Part shown: positions 14,077 through 20,931 of the stretch, one piece after another
How positions within the stretch are numbered: position 1 is the first letter of the stretch
Layout: each line of letters begins with the position of its first letter
Assembly: GCA_965371355.1 (NCBI GenBank)
Contig: CBDUYD010000031.1
Coordinates: 1 to 21,362 of the forward strand
Direction: 5' to 3'
DNA length: 21,362 bases
Source of the DNA: JASJHI01 sp965371355
Lineage (GTDB): Bacteria; Actinomycetota; Acidimicrobiia; Acidimicrobiales; Ilumatobacteraceae
Translations under genes and position numbers: made by a program
Notes under the pieces: model-generated
Database searches by the model: none
The model's input: the letters and a program-made list of their open reading frames with translations, nothing else
Told to the model about the DNA's origin: nothing

Positions 14077-14805
14077 ATGGATCTGGGAATAGCAGGACGT
14101 CGGGCGGCGGTCGCGGCGGGTTCGTCGGGACTCGGACTGGGCACCGCGCGCGCCCTGGCGGCCGAGGGCGTCGAGGTCGCGATCTGCGGCCGCGACGAGG
14201 CCCGGCTGGCGGCAGCCGCTGCGCGCATCGGCGATCGCTGCACGCCGATCGTTGCCGACGTCGGGTCCCCCGATGGCGCGGCGGGGTTCGTCGAGGCCGC
14301 GATCGATGCTCTCGGCGGCGTCGACATCCTCGTGCCGAACGCCGGAGGGCCGCCTCCGGGCACGTTCGCCTCGACGCCGATCGACGCGTACGGGGTGGCG
14401 CTCGACCTGAACCTCATGTCGGTGGTGGCGATGTGCAAGGCGGCTGTGCCCGCCATGCAGCAACGGGGTTGGGGTCGCGTGGTCGCGATCACCTCGGTGT
14501 CGGTCCGTCAGCCGATCGCCACCCTGATCCTCTCGAACACCGCCCGGGCCGGGGCCACCGCCTTCTTGAAGACGCTCGCCCTCGAGATCGCGTCAGACGG
14601 CGTCACGGTCAACACGGTGCAGCCGGGCACCCATCGCACGCCGCGCATCGAACAGGTCTTCACCGACGAGCAGTTGGGCGACATGCGGGTGGGCGACGCC
14701 GACGACTTCGGAGCGATCGTCGCGTTCTTCTGCAGTGAGCACGCCAAGTTCACCACCGGCGCCAACCTGGGCGTCGACGGCGGGAGCTATCTCGGGTTGC
14801 TCTGA
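14077..14805 (+). CDS. Short-chain dehydrogenase/reductase with non-canonical active site
   Basis: 242 residues, usual SDR length. The cofactor loop is AGSSGLGLG (14-22); DVGSPDG and PNAGG (88-92, the NAG motif) and a C-terminal TGANLGVDGGSYLGLL complete the classical fold. The catalytic region differs. After Ser140 (AITSVS) the family's Tyr-x-x-x-Lys is replaced by SNTAR, placing Ser153 and Arg157 at those positions. SDRs with an SNxxRAG segment form a recognisable FabG-annotated subgroup, so this is probably a family trait rather than decay; the reaction is unknown. The gene is divergent from the moxR operon and its last 19 nt overlap the PAP2 gene tail-to-tail. Confidence 0.85.
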   Translation: MDLGIAGRRAAVAAGSSGLGLGTARALAAEGVEVAICGRDEARLAAAAARIGDRCTPIVADVGSPDGAAGFVEAAIDALGGVDILVPNAGGPPPGTFASTPIDAYGVALDLNLMSVVAMCKAAVPAMQQRGWGRVVAITSVSVRQPIATLILSNTARAGATAFLKTLALEIASDGVTVNTVQPGTHRTPRIEQVFTDEQLGDMRVGDADDFGAIVAFFCSEHAKFTTGANLGVDGGSYLGLL

Positions 14806-15866
14806 GCCAGATCGGCGTCGGCGAGCACGTCGGACTCGATGAGGACATCGGCGCGCTGGTCGTCGTCCACACCGTCGTCCACACCGCCGCCTGCATCATC
14901 GTCGTCGGGCTCGGCGGTCAAGTCGATTCCGACTCGGGCCACCCGCCGTACGTCGAGGGCCTTCTCGATGCGGTTCCATCCCCAGAACGTGGCACCGACG
15001 ATCAACCAGCCGACGATCGCGTCGATGAAGTAGTGCTCGGCGAAATAGGCGAGGGCGATCGCCATCGTCAGCGGGTACAGCAGCATCAGCGCACGCCACC
15101 GCCAGTCGCGCACCCAGCGGAAGAAGAAGACGACGACGAACAAGGCAAAGGCGGAGTGCAGTGACGGCATCGCGGCGACCTGGTTGGCCCAGTCGCGTCC
15201 GTGGTCCCAGGCCCGCACGAACCCGTCGAGGCCGATGTAGCGCCATCCGGCGCCGGTCGATCGGCGCAGAGGTGGCAGCACGTCGAGTTCGAGACCGAGC
15301 CGGTTGCGTCCCCCGGCCGCCATCCACGGGGGCACGGTCGGGAGCAGCACGAACATCGCGCAGGCGACGAACAGCAGGGTGGCGAATCGCCGCATGTAGC
15401 GCACCCACTGGTGGCGGTTGACGAACCACAGCGTGGCGATCACCACCGGCGGCACGATGAAGTGCGAGTAGTACACCATCGAGCCGACCACGTCGTACCA
15501 CTGCACGTTGCCCGGGCCGAAGTAGAAGGTCTGCTGGAGCCACACGGTCGGGTCGGTGCCGAGGAACATCACGCGATCGATGTTGCGGACCGACTCGATC
15601 TGGAGCGGGAATCCGAACCGGTCGGCGGCGCCGCGACTCTCGTCGTAGGCGAGCCACATCATGACGAACAGCGTCAGGTCGGCGAACATCATCACCCAGA
15701 ATCGCGGCGGTCGTCCGAGGCTGGCGATCACGAGGAAGATCGCCACCGAGACCAATACCGAGATCCGGTCGATGATGACGCCGTTCTCGAAGAACCACCA
15801 CACGTACGCGATCACGTACGCGCCGATGAGGGCGAGCCTGATCTTCGTCCACGAGGCGGCCGGCAT
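14787..15866 (-). CDS. PAP2-family membrane phosphatase/phosphotransferase
   Basis: 359 residues with at least six hydrophobic segments (about 10-28, 36-50, 56-73, 133-150, 160-178, 237-250 and 258-276, 280-296). The active-site motifs are MPSLHSAF (233-240) and AEHYFIDAIVGW (276-287), containing the two catalytic His residues of the PAP2 superfamily. The upstream KxxxxxxRP motif is not obvious, which fits the PAP2_3 branch (inositolphosphotransferase-like) rather than classical lipid phosphatases. It should act on a lipid phosphate or transfer a phospho-head group at the outer membrane face. The C-terminal tail is very acidic (DDDDAGGGVDDGVDDD). ATG 15866 is 23 nt downstream of the methyltransferase stop, so the two may form one unit. 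Confidence 0.8.
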   Translation of the reverse strand: MPAASWTKIRLALIGAYVIAYVWWFFENGVIIDRISVLVSVAIFLVIASLGRPPRFWVMMFADLTLFVMMWLAYDESRGAADRFGFPLQIESVRNIDRVMFLGTDPTVWLQQTFYFGPGNVQWYDVVGSMVYYSHFIVPPVVIATLWFVNRHQWVRYMRRFATLLFVACAMFVLLPTVPPWMAAGGRNRLGLELDVLPPLRRSTGAGWRYIGLDGFVRAWDHGRDWANQVAAMPSLHSAFALFVVVFFFRWVRDWRWRALMLLYPLTMAIALAYFAEHYFIDAIVGWLIVGATFWGWNRIEKALDVRRVARVGIDLTAEPDDDDAGGGVDDGVDDDQRADVLIESDVLADADLAQSNPR

Positions 15867-15889
15867 TGACGCCAGACGCTAGCTGTCAG

Positions 15890-16507
15890 TCACCGCCGCG
15901 CTCCTGCGGGCGGACGCGGAGCGGAATCCGGCGTGGCGACGTCGATCACGACCGTGAAGCCGTTTCCGACCTTGGTGTCAGGATCCTCGGTGTCGACGAT
16001 CCGGTAACCGCACCGTTCGCACAGCTCGCAGAACGTTGCGAGCGTCCACCGCGTGTGGTGCTTGTCGGCCGGCGTCCCCTCGGACGGGTGCCGGCCGCAG
16101 CGCTCGCGGATCTCAGCGAGCGGGGTGACCGGCAGCGCACGGTCACTCCCGAGCGCGTCGCGCTGGGGACAGATGATGAACACGTGGTGACGGGCCACGC
16201 GAGCCCACTCGCCGAGCGCACCGATCGGATCGAAGAAGTGCTCGATCACGTGGGAGCTGACGACGAAGTCGACGCCGTCGTCGCGGATCGGGAGCCGGTC
16301 GCCCGCTGCGATGACATCGACGGGCATGACCTCGCCGCACTGGCGACGCTGCTCGCTCGCGTAGATCTCGGCGCGGGGATCGAGGTGGCCGAGCTGGTCG
16401 ACGTTCCAGGTCGCGAGTCCGAACGGGTTGTGCGCGGCACCCCCGATCTCGACGCCGACGAGTCCGTCGAGATATCGATGTGCGAGGCCGGATTCGGGGA
16501 ACTTCAC
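15890..16507 (-). CDS. Class I SAM-dependent methyltransferase
   Basis: 205 residues. Motif I appears as VGVEIGGAAHNPFG (Glu-x-Gly-Gly type SAM loop), followed by DRLPIRDDGVDFVVSSHVIEHFFDPIGAL, the motif IV region of Methyltransf_11-type enzymes, and HHVFIICPQRDA. A conserved HHTRWTLATFCELCERCGY segment follows. Proteins with this GGAAHNPFGL opening are often found with cell-envelope glycan genes; the substrate here is unknown. The start is GTG at 16507 because conserved sequence begins just after it and no in-frame ATG precedes it that gives homologous sequence. It lies 37 nt after coxM and 23 nt before the PAP2 gene. Confidence 0.75.
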   Translation of the reverse strand: MKFPESGLAHRYLDGLVGVEIGGAAHNPFGLATWNVDQLGHLDPRAEIYASEQRRQCGEVMPVDVIAAGDRLPIRDDGVDFVVSSHVIEHFFDPIGALGEWARVARHHVFIICPQRDALGSDRALPVTPLAEIRERCGRHPSEGTPADKHHTRWTLATFCELCERCGYRIVDTEDPDTKVGNGFTVVIDVATPDSAPRPPAGARR

Positions 16508-16544
16508 GATGCGACGGCTCGGACCCCATGCCCTGGGGGGAGAT

Positions 16545-17369
16545 TCAGGCGGAGGCCTCTTCGAGCGCCCGCCGGGTGAGCACCTTGGCGAGGTGTTCGC
16601 GGTACTCGACGCTGGCGTTGAGGTCGGCCTGCGCGTCGGCATCGGCCGCGGCCTGCTCGGCGGCATCGGCGACCGAAGCACCTCCGTTCAACGCGGAGGA
16701 GACGCTCGTCGCGAGAATCGGCGTGGACCCCATATTGACGAGGCCGACGCCGGAGTCGCCGTTGCGACGCCACGCGGCGACACCGACGATCGCCCAGTCC
16801 TGGGCGCGGCGGTTGAACTTCTGGAAGCTCCAGCCGGCGCCGTTCATCTTGGGTACGCGGATCTCGGTGAGGATCTCGTCGGCGGCCAGGTCGGATTCGA
16901 GGAACGACTTGTAGAAGTCGCCCGCCGCGATCTCGCGGCTGCCTCCAGGGCCCTGTGCCACGTAGGTGGCGCCGAGCGCAAGGGTGGTCGCGGGCAGGTC
17001 GGAGGCCGGGTCGGCGTGCGCGATCGATCCGCCGATCGTGCCGCGGTGACGCACCTGTGGGTCGCCGACATGACCCGCCGCACATGCCAGCAGGGGGACG
17101 TGCTCGGCGAGCACGTCGGAGTTCTCGACGTCCATGTGGCGCGTCAGCGCGCCGATCGCGATGTGGTCGCCTTCGTCGCGGATGTACGACAGGTCGCTCA
17201 GTCGACCGATGTCGATCAGCACCGATGGCTGCGCGAGCCGCAACTTCATCAGTGGGAGCAGGCTGTGGCCACCGGCGATGAACTTCGCCTCGTCGCCGTG
17301 CTGGCCGACCAGCGAAATTGCCTCGTCGGTCGACTCGGCGCGTACGTAGTCGAATGCTGCGGGAATCAC
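16545..17369 (-). CDS. coxM: CO dehydrogenase-like medium (FAD) subunit
   Basis: 274 residues. It has the FAD-binding motifs of the CoxM/CutM family: AGGHSLLPLMKLRLAQP (32-48) and RHRGTIGGSIAHADPASDLPA (107-127), with the C-terminal CO_deh_flav_C domain after about residue 165. It passes electrons from the Mo centre and the [2Fe-2S] clusters of CoxS to FAD and on to an acceptor. The start is GTG 17369, preceded by GAGGAG. The leader between coxL and coxM carries a duplicated 15-mer. It is third in the order S-L-M, the order reported for form II clusters (form I is M-S-L). Confidence 0.92.
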   Translation of the reverse strand: MIPAAFDYVRAESTDEAISLVGQHGDEAKFIAGGHSLLPLMKLRLAQPSVLIDIGRLSDLSYIRDEGDHIAIGALTRHMDVENSDVLAEHVPLLACAAGHVGDPQVRHRGTIGGSIAHADPASDLPATTLALGATYVAQGPGGSREIAAGDFYKSFLESDLAADEILTEIRVPKMNGAGWSFQKFNRRAQDWAIVGVAAWRRNGDSGVGLVNMGSTPILATSVSSALNGGASVADAAEQAAADADAQADLNASVEYREHLAKVLTRRALEEASA

Positions 17370-17390
17370 GGGTTGTTCTCCTCGTTTGTC

Positions 17391-17425
17391 GTTCGTTCGG
17401 TTGTAGTTCGTTCGGTTGTAGTTCG
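17391..17425. repeat. Direct repeat, 15 bp x 2.3, in the coxL-coxM gap
   Basis: GTTCGTTCGGTTGTA occurs at 17391-17405 and 17406-17420, and a further GTTCG follows at 17421-17425. On the transcribed (minus) strand the units lie between the coxL stop and the coxM ribosome binding site. They may be a recent slip duplication or a spacer; no structure is obvious. Confidence 0.85.
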
Positions 17426-17433
17426 CACGCTTG

Positions 17434-19833
17434 CTACTCGCTGGCGGCCTGGATCGCGTTCCAGACGTTGAGTGGGCTGGCGGGCATCTTCACGTCGCTC
17501 ACGCCGAGGCCGCTCAATGCGTCGACGACGGCGTTCATCACGGCGGGTGCGGCCCCGATCGTGCCGGCCTCGCCGACGCCCTTGACCCCGAGCGCGTTTG
17601 TCGGCGACGGCGTGACCGTGTGGCCGAGCGTGATCGGCGGCACATCACTGGCCGCGGGCACGAGATAGTCGACGAGCGTGGAGGTGTGGAGGTTCCCGTC
17701 GGCGTCGTAGGCGGCACTCTCGTAGAGCGCCTGAGCCATGCCCTGGACGACACCTCCGTGCACCTGTCCCTCGACGATCAGCGGGTTGACCTGTACGCCG
17801 CAGTCGTCGACCGCGACATATTTGAGCACCTCGACCTGGCCGGTGTCGGTGTCGATCTCGACCGCGCACATGTGCGTGCCGAACGGCCACGAGAAGTTCG
17901 GCGGGTCGTAGGTGACCTGGGCCTCGAGGTTCGGCTCGAGATCGTCGGGAAGATCGTGGGCGGTGAACGCCTCGAAGGCGATGGCGGCCAGCGGCATCTC
18001 CTTGTCGGGTGATCCGGCGACCCGGAACATCCCGCCCGTGAACTCGAGGTCGTCGGCGTTCGCCTCGAGCTGGTGCGCAGCGATCTGCTTCGCCTTGTCG
18101 ATCACCTTGTCGCAGGCGAGGCCGATCGCGACGCCGCCGACGGCGAGCGAGCGCGACCCGTAGGTGTCGAGGCCGAGTGGCGCGATCGCGGTGTCGGAGT
18201 GGAGCACGTCGACGTCGGCCGGATCGACGCCGAGCTTCTCGGCTGCGATCATCGACCAGGAGGTCTCGTGGCCCTGTCCGTGCGGTGACGTTCCGGTGAC
18301 GACCTGCACCTTGGCGGTGGGCAGAATCCGCACGGTCGCCGACTCCCATCCACCCGCCGAGTAGTTGAGCGAGGCGAGCACGCGGCTCGGGGCGAGTCCA
18401 CACATCTCGAAGTAGCTCGAGACCCCGATTCCGAGCCGCTTCGTGGCGTCGGGGGTGTTCTGCGCTGCCTGCCGATCGCGAAGGGCGGTGTAGCCGAGGA
18501 TCCGTTCGGCCTCCGAGGCCGCCAGGTCGTGATCGGCAGAGTCGTAGACCAGCCCGTGGAAGGCCTCGTAGGGGTACTTATCGGTGGCGATGTAGTTGCG
18601 CCGCCTCAGTTCGAGCGGATCGATGCCGATCTCGCGGGCGAGCGCATCCATCGCGTGCTCGATCGCGTAGGTCGCCTCGGGCCGACCGGCACCTCGATAC
18701 GCGTCGGTCGGGGTCATCGTGGTGAAGACCGATGTGCACGAGAAGTCGTACGCCTTGGGCAGGTCGTAGACGCCGGCGTACAAGAACGCGCCGAGCAGTG
18801 GCACGCCCGGAGTGACGAGCTGGAGGTAGGCGCCCATGTCGGCGATCAGGCGGACGCGAACGGCGGTGAGCTTGCCGTCGGCGTCGGCGGCGAGCTCGAC
18901 GTGCTGGATCTGTCCCCGGCCGTGCGTGGAGGCGTGGGCGTTCTCGGTGCGTTCCTCGTTCCAGCGCACGGGCACGCCGTGTCGTTGTGCGAGCGAGGCG
19001 CACAGCAGTTCCTCGGCGTAGACGTTGAGTTTGGCACCGAATCCGCCGCCGACCGCCGGCGCGACGACGCGCAGCTGCTGCTCGGGGATGCCGAGCGTGA
19101 TCGCCATCATCACCTTGAGGATGTGGGGCACCTGCGTCGACGAGTAGAGGGTCAGCTCGTTGCCGAACGGTTGCGGCATCGCCACGACCGCCCGTGGCTC
19201 CATCGCCATCGGGATCAGTCGCTGCTGCACGTACCGCTCGTTCACGGTGTGGGCCGCGGCGTCGAACGCCCGCTGGACGTCGCCCTCCTCCTCCTCGACG
19301 AGGAGATCCCACTTGTACGACGTATTGGTGCCGAGGTCGTCGTGGACGACGATCCGATCGGACAGCGCGTCCTCGAGGTCGATCACAGCTTCGAGCGGGT
19401 CGTAGTCGACCGAGATCGCCTCGATCGCATCGCGGGCGATCGCATCGGAGGTGGCGAGCACCGCCGCCACACCATCGCCGACGTAGTTGACCTGGTCGAC
19501 GGCCAGTGGGAAGTGCTCGGGGTTCTTCATGTCGTCGGTGACCGGCCAGGCGCAGGGCATCGGTGCCGCCCATGCGTCGCGCAGGTCGGCTCCGCTGTAG
19601 ACGGCGACCACACCATCGATCGCGGCGGCGGGCGCCGTGTCGACCGAAACGATGCGGGCGTGGGCGTACGGACTGCGCAGCAGCGCGAGGTGCAGCGCCC
19701 CGGGTACGGGCATGTCGTTGGTGAACCGCGCCTCACCGGTCAGGAGTGGCGGATCCTCCTTTCGGAGGAGTCGCTTGCCGATGACGCTGTTGCCCTCGGT
19801 CGTTCCCGCTGTCGATTCGTCGGTGATGGTCAT
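17434..19833 (-). CDS. coxL: Molybdenum hydroxylase large subunit, form II CoxL-like
   Basis: 799 residues, full length for CoxL. The first domain (GKRLLRKEDPPLLTGEARFTND) and the Mo-cofactor domains are intact: GGGFGAK (262-268), HGQGHETSW, and GVGEAGTIGA with Glu755 at the catalytic-base position. The active-site loop is AYRGAGR (378-384; DNA 18682-18702). Known CO-oxidising form I enzymes have AYxCSFR there, whose Cys holds the Cu of the Mo-Cu centre. No Cys is present here, so this is a form II protein of the xanthine-oxidase family, which may hydroxylate an organic or aromatic substrate rather than CO. The start is ATG 19833 with a G-rich stretch 6 nt upstream. It is second in coxSLM; the moxR, VWA and XdhC genes at 10690-13907 are probable maturation partners. 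Confidence 0.93.
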   Translation of the reverse strand: MTITDESTAGTTEGNSVIGKRLLRKEDPPLLTGEARFTNDMPVPGALHLALLRSPYAHARIVSVDTAPAAAIDGVVAVYSGADLRDAWAAPMPCAWPVTDDMKNPEHFPLAVDQVNYVGDGVAAVLATSDAIARDAIEAISVDYDPLEAVIDLEDALSDRIVVHDDLGTNTSYKWDLLVEEEEGDVQRAFDAAAHTVNERYVQQRLIPMAMEPRAVVAMPQPFGNELTLYSSTQVPHILKVMMAITLGIPEQQLRVVAPAVGGGFGAKLNVYAEELLCASLAQRHGVPVRWNEERTENAHASTHGRGQIQHVELAADADGKLTAVRVRLIADMGAYLQLVTPGVPLLGAFLYAGVYDLPKAYDFSCTSVFTTMTPTDAYRGAGRPEATYAIEHAMDALAREIGIDPLELRRRNYIATDKYPYEAFHGLVYDSADHDLAASEAERILGYTALRDRQAAQNTPDATKRLGIGVSSYFEMCGLAPSRVLASLNYSAGGWESATVRILPTAKVQVVTGTSPHGQGHETSWSMIAAEKLGVDPADVDVLHSDTAIAPLGLDTYGSRSLAVGGVAIGLACDKVIDKAKQIAAHQLEANADDLEFTGGMFRVAGSPDKEMPLAAIAFEAFTAHDLPDDLEPNLEAQVTYDPPNFSWPFGTHMCAVEIDTDTGQVEVLKYVAVDDCGVQVNPLIVEGQVHGGVVQGMAQALYESAAYDADGNLHTSTLVDYLVPAASDVPPITLGHTVTPSPTNALGVKGVGEAGTIGAAPAVMNAVVDALSGLGVSDVKMPASPLNVWNAIQAASE

Positions 19834-19873
19834 GCTGGACCCCCATCCAGTTCGTTGGCGATCGCCGTGGTCG

Positions 19874-19889
19874 GCGCCCGCCCGGGCGC
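19874..19889 (-). other. Intercistronic hairpin between coxS and coxL
   Basis: GCGCCC (19874-19879) and GGGCGC (19884-19889) form a 6-bp all-GC stem with a 4-nt loop, 30 nt after the coxS stop. It could stabilise the 3' end of the coxS message and set the subunit ratio. Very GC-rich DNA makes such stems common, so this is tentative. Confidence 0.3.
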
Positions 19890-19918
19890 TTCGACGTCGT
19901 CGCGCGTCGGTTGTGTCG

Positions 19919-20377
19919 TCAGTTGGCGGCCGCGGCCAGCACGGACTTGACGATGTTGTGATATCCCGTGCAGCGGCACAGGTTGCCCTCCAGGCCGAGT
20001 CGGACGTCGTCCTCGGTCGGGTTCGGATTCTCCTCGAGCAGGCTGGTCGCCGCCATCACCATTCCCGGGGTGCAGTAGCCGCACTGCAGGCCGTGGTTCT
20101 CCATGAACGCCTGCTGCATCGGGTGCAGCGTGCCGTCGGCTCCGGCCATCCCCTCGATCGTGAGGATGTCCTGGCCGTCGGCCTGCACCGCCAGGATGGT
20201 GCAGCTCTTGACCGCCTCGCCGTTGAGATGGACCGAGCACGCGCCGCACGACGACGTGTCGCATCCGATGTTGGTGCCCGTCAGGCCGACGTGTTCGCGG
20301 ATGTAGTGCACGAGCAGCGTGCGCGGCTCGACGTCGTGCGTGTGCTCGGTTCCGTTGATGGTGATGGTGATCTCCAC
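19919..20377 (-). CDS. coxS: CO dehydrogenase-like small (2Fe-2S) subunit
   Basis: 152 residues. The N-terminal plant-type [2Fe-2S] domain has Cys39, Cys44, Cys47 and Cys59 (GCDTSSCGAC ... SC). The C-terminal four-helix [2Fe-2S] domain has Cys99, Cys102, Cys134 and Cys136 (CGYCTPG ... CRCTGY). All eight ligands are present, so both clusters should form. The subunit carries electrons from the molybdenum centre of CoxL to the FAD of CoxM. The start is GTG 20377, close after a G-rich ribosome-binding stretch (GGGGGG). Longer upstream frames lack homology. It leads the unit coxS-coxL-coxM, and a set of TCGGGGA heptamers lies upstream. Confidence 0.93.
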   Translation of the reverse strand: MEITITINGTEHTHDVEPRTLLVHYIREHVGLTGTNIGCDTSSCGACSVHLNGEAVKSCTILAVQADGQDILTIEGMAGADGTLHPMQQAFMENHGLQCGYCTPGMVMAATSLLEENPNPTEDDVRLGLEGNLCRCTGYHNIVKSVLAAAAN

Positions 20378-20416
20378 TGATCCCCCCGGTTGGTCTGAGT
20401 CGGTCGTGAGCGGCGG

Positions 20417-20469
20417 TCGGGGAGCAACTCGTCCCCGACGACGTGACCCATCATGCCTCATCGGGGACG
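20417..20469. promoter_or_regulatory. Triple TCGGGGA heptamer upstream of coxS
   Basis: The heptamer TCGGGGA occurs at 20417-20423, inverted at 20432-20438 and direct again at 20461-20467. The first two form a 7-8-7 dyad. The second and third extend to perfect 9-bp arms (CGTCCCCGA 20430-20438 and TCGGGGACG 20461-20469) 22 nt apart. A minus-strand CATGAT at 20455-20450, a possible -10, lies between them. The array could be an operator for coxS or, as a hairpin, a terminator for the gene ending at 20524. The rest of 20378-20523 shows nothing else. Confidence 0.45.
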
Positions 20470-20523
20470 GCGCGTTCGCACGCGGCCCGAAGATCGTGTG
20501 TGCCGGCGGGAGTCGGGCGGCGG

Positions 20524-20931
20524 TCAGTTGAGGATCTCGATGAGATCCTTGATCGTCAGGTACACCAGGAATCCGATGATGATCGTGCCGAACACGGTGT
20601 AGTGCCACCGCTTGGAGTGATCAGCGCGCCAGAACCGGCGGATGCTGTAGATGATCGACACGATCGCAAGGATCCCGATCACGAGCCCGATCACCGGGCC
20701 GACGCCGCTGGCGATCCCGACCACGGGGAGCACGAACGGCAGAGCCACGTACATCAGGATGCAGCGGCAGCTGGTGATGATCAGCGACTTCTGGAACGCC
20801 GATCGCGCCTCGGCGGCGGTCGAGGTCTTCCCCTCGGGGAGCCGCAGCATTCGCCGCATGAACCGGTCGGCGCCGCTGTTCGACCGCAGGACCGCCTCGG
20901 TCGCAGTGTCGGGATCGGTGTAGGTGCTCAT
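20524..20931 (-). CDS. Small membrane protein of unknown function
   Basis: 135 residues, not recognised. A polar N-terminus (about 1-47) is followed by three hydrophobic segments (about 48-70 containing CRCILMYVALPFVLPVVG, 74-94 and 112-130), with a basic loop RRFWRADHSKRW (98-109) between the second and third. Two adjacent cysteines flank an Arg at the membrane entry (SCRC, 54-57). ATG 20931 overlaps the TGA of the HAD gene as ATGA, so it is translationally coupled to that gene. The function cannot be inferred beyond membrane location. Confidence 0.7.
   Translation of the reverse strand: MSTYTDPDTATEAVLRSNSGADRFMRRMLRLPEGKTSTAAEARSAFQKSLIITSCRCILMYVALPFVLPVVGIASGVGPVIGLVIGILAIVSIIYSIRRFWRADHSKRWHYTVFGTIIIGFLVYLTIKDLIEILN

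Noticed and set aside
16508..16681. N-terminal extension of the methyltransferase to 16681
   Set aside because: The extra residues are Pro/Arg/Ser-rich and overlap coxM out of frame; conserved sequence starts at GTG 16507.
17434..19833. Form I (true) CO dehydrogenase
   Set aside because: The AYxCSFR loop is absent; the loop is AYRGAGR and the gene order is S-L-M.
18529..19950. 473-codon plus-strand open frame opposite coxL
   Set aside because: Antisense shadow of coxL with no domain or ribosome binding site.
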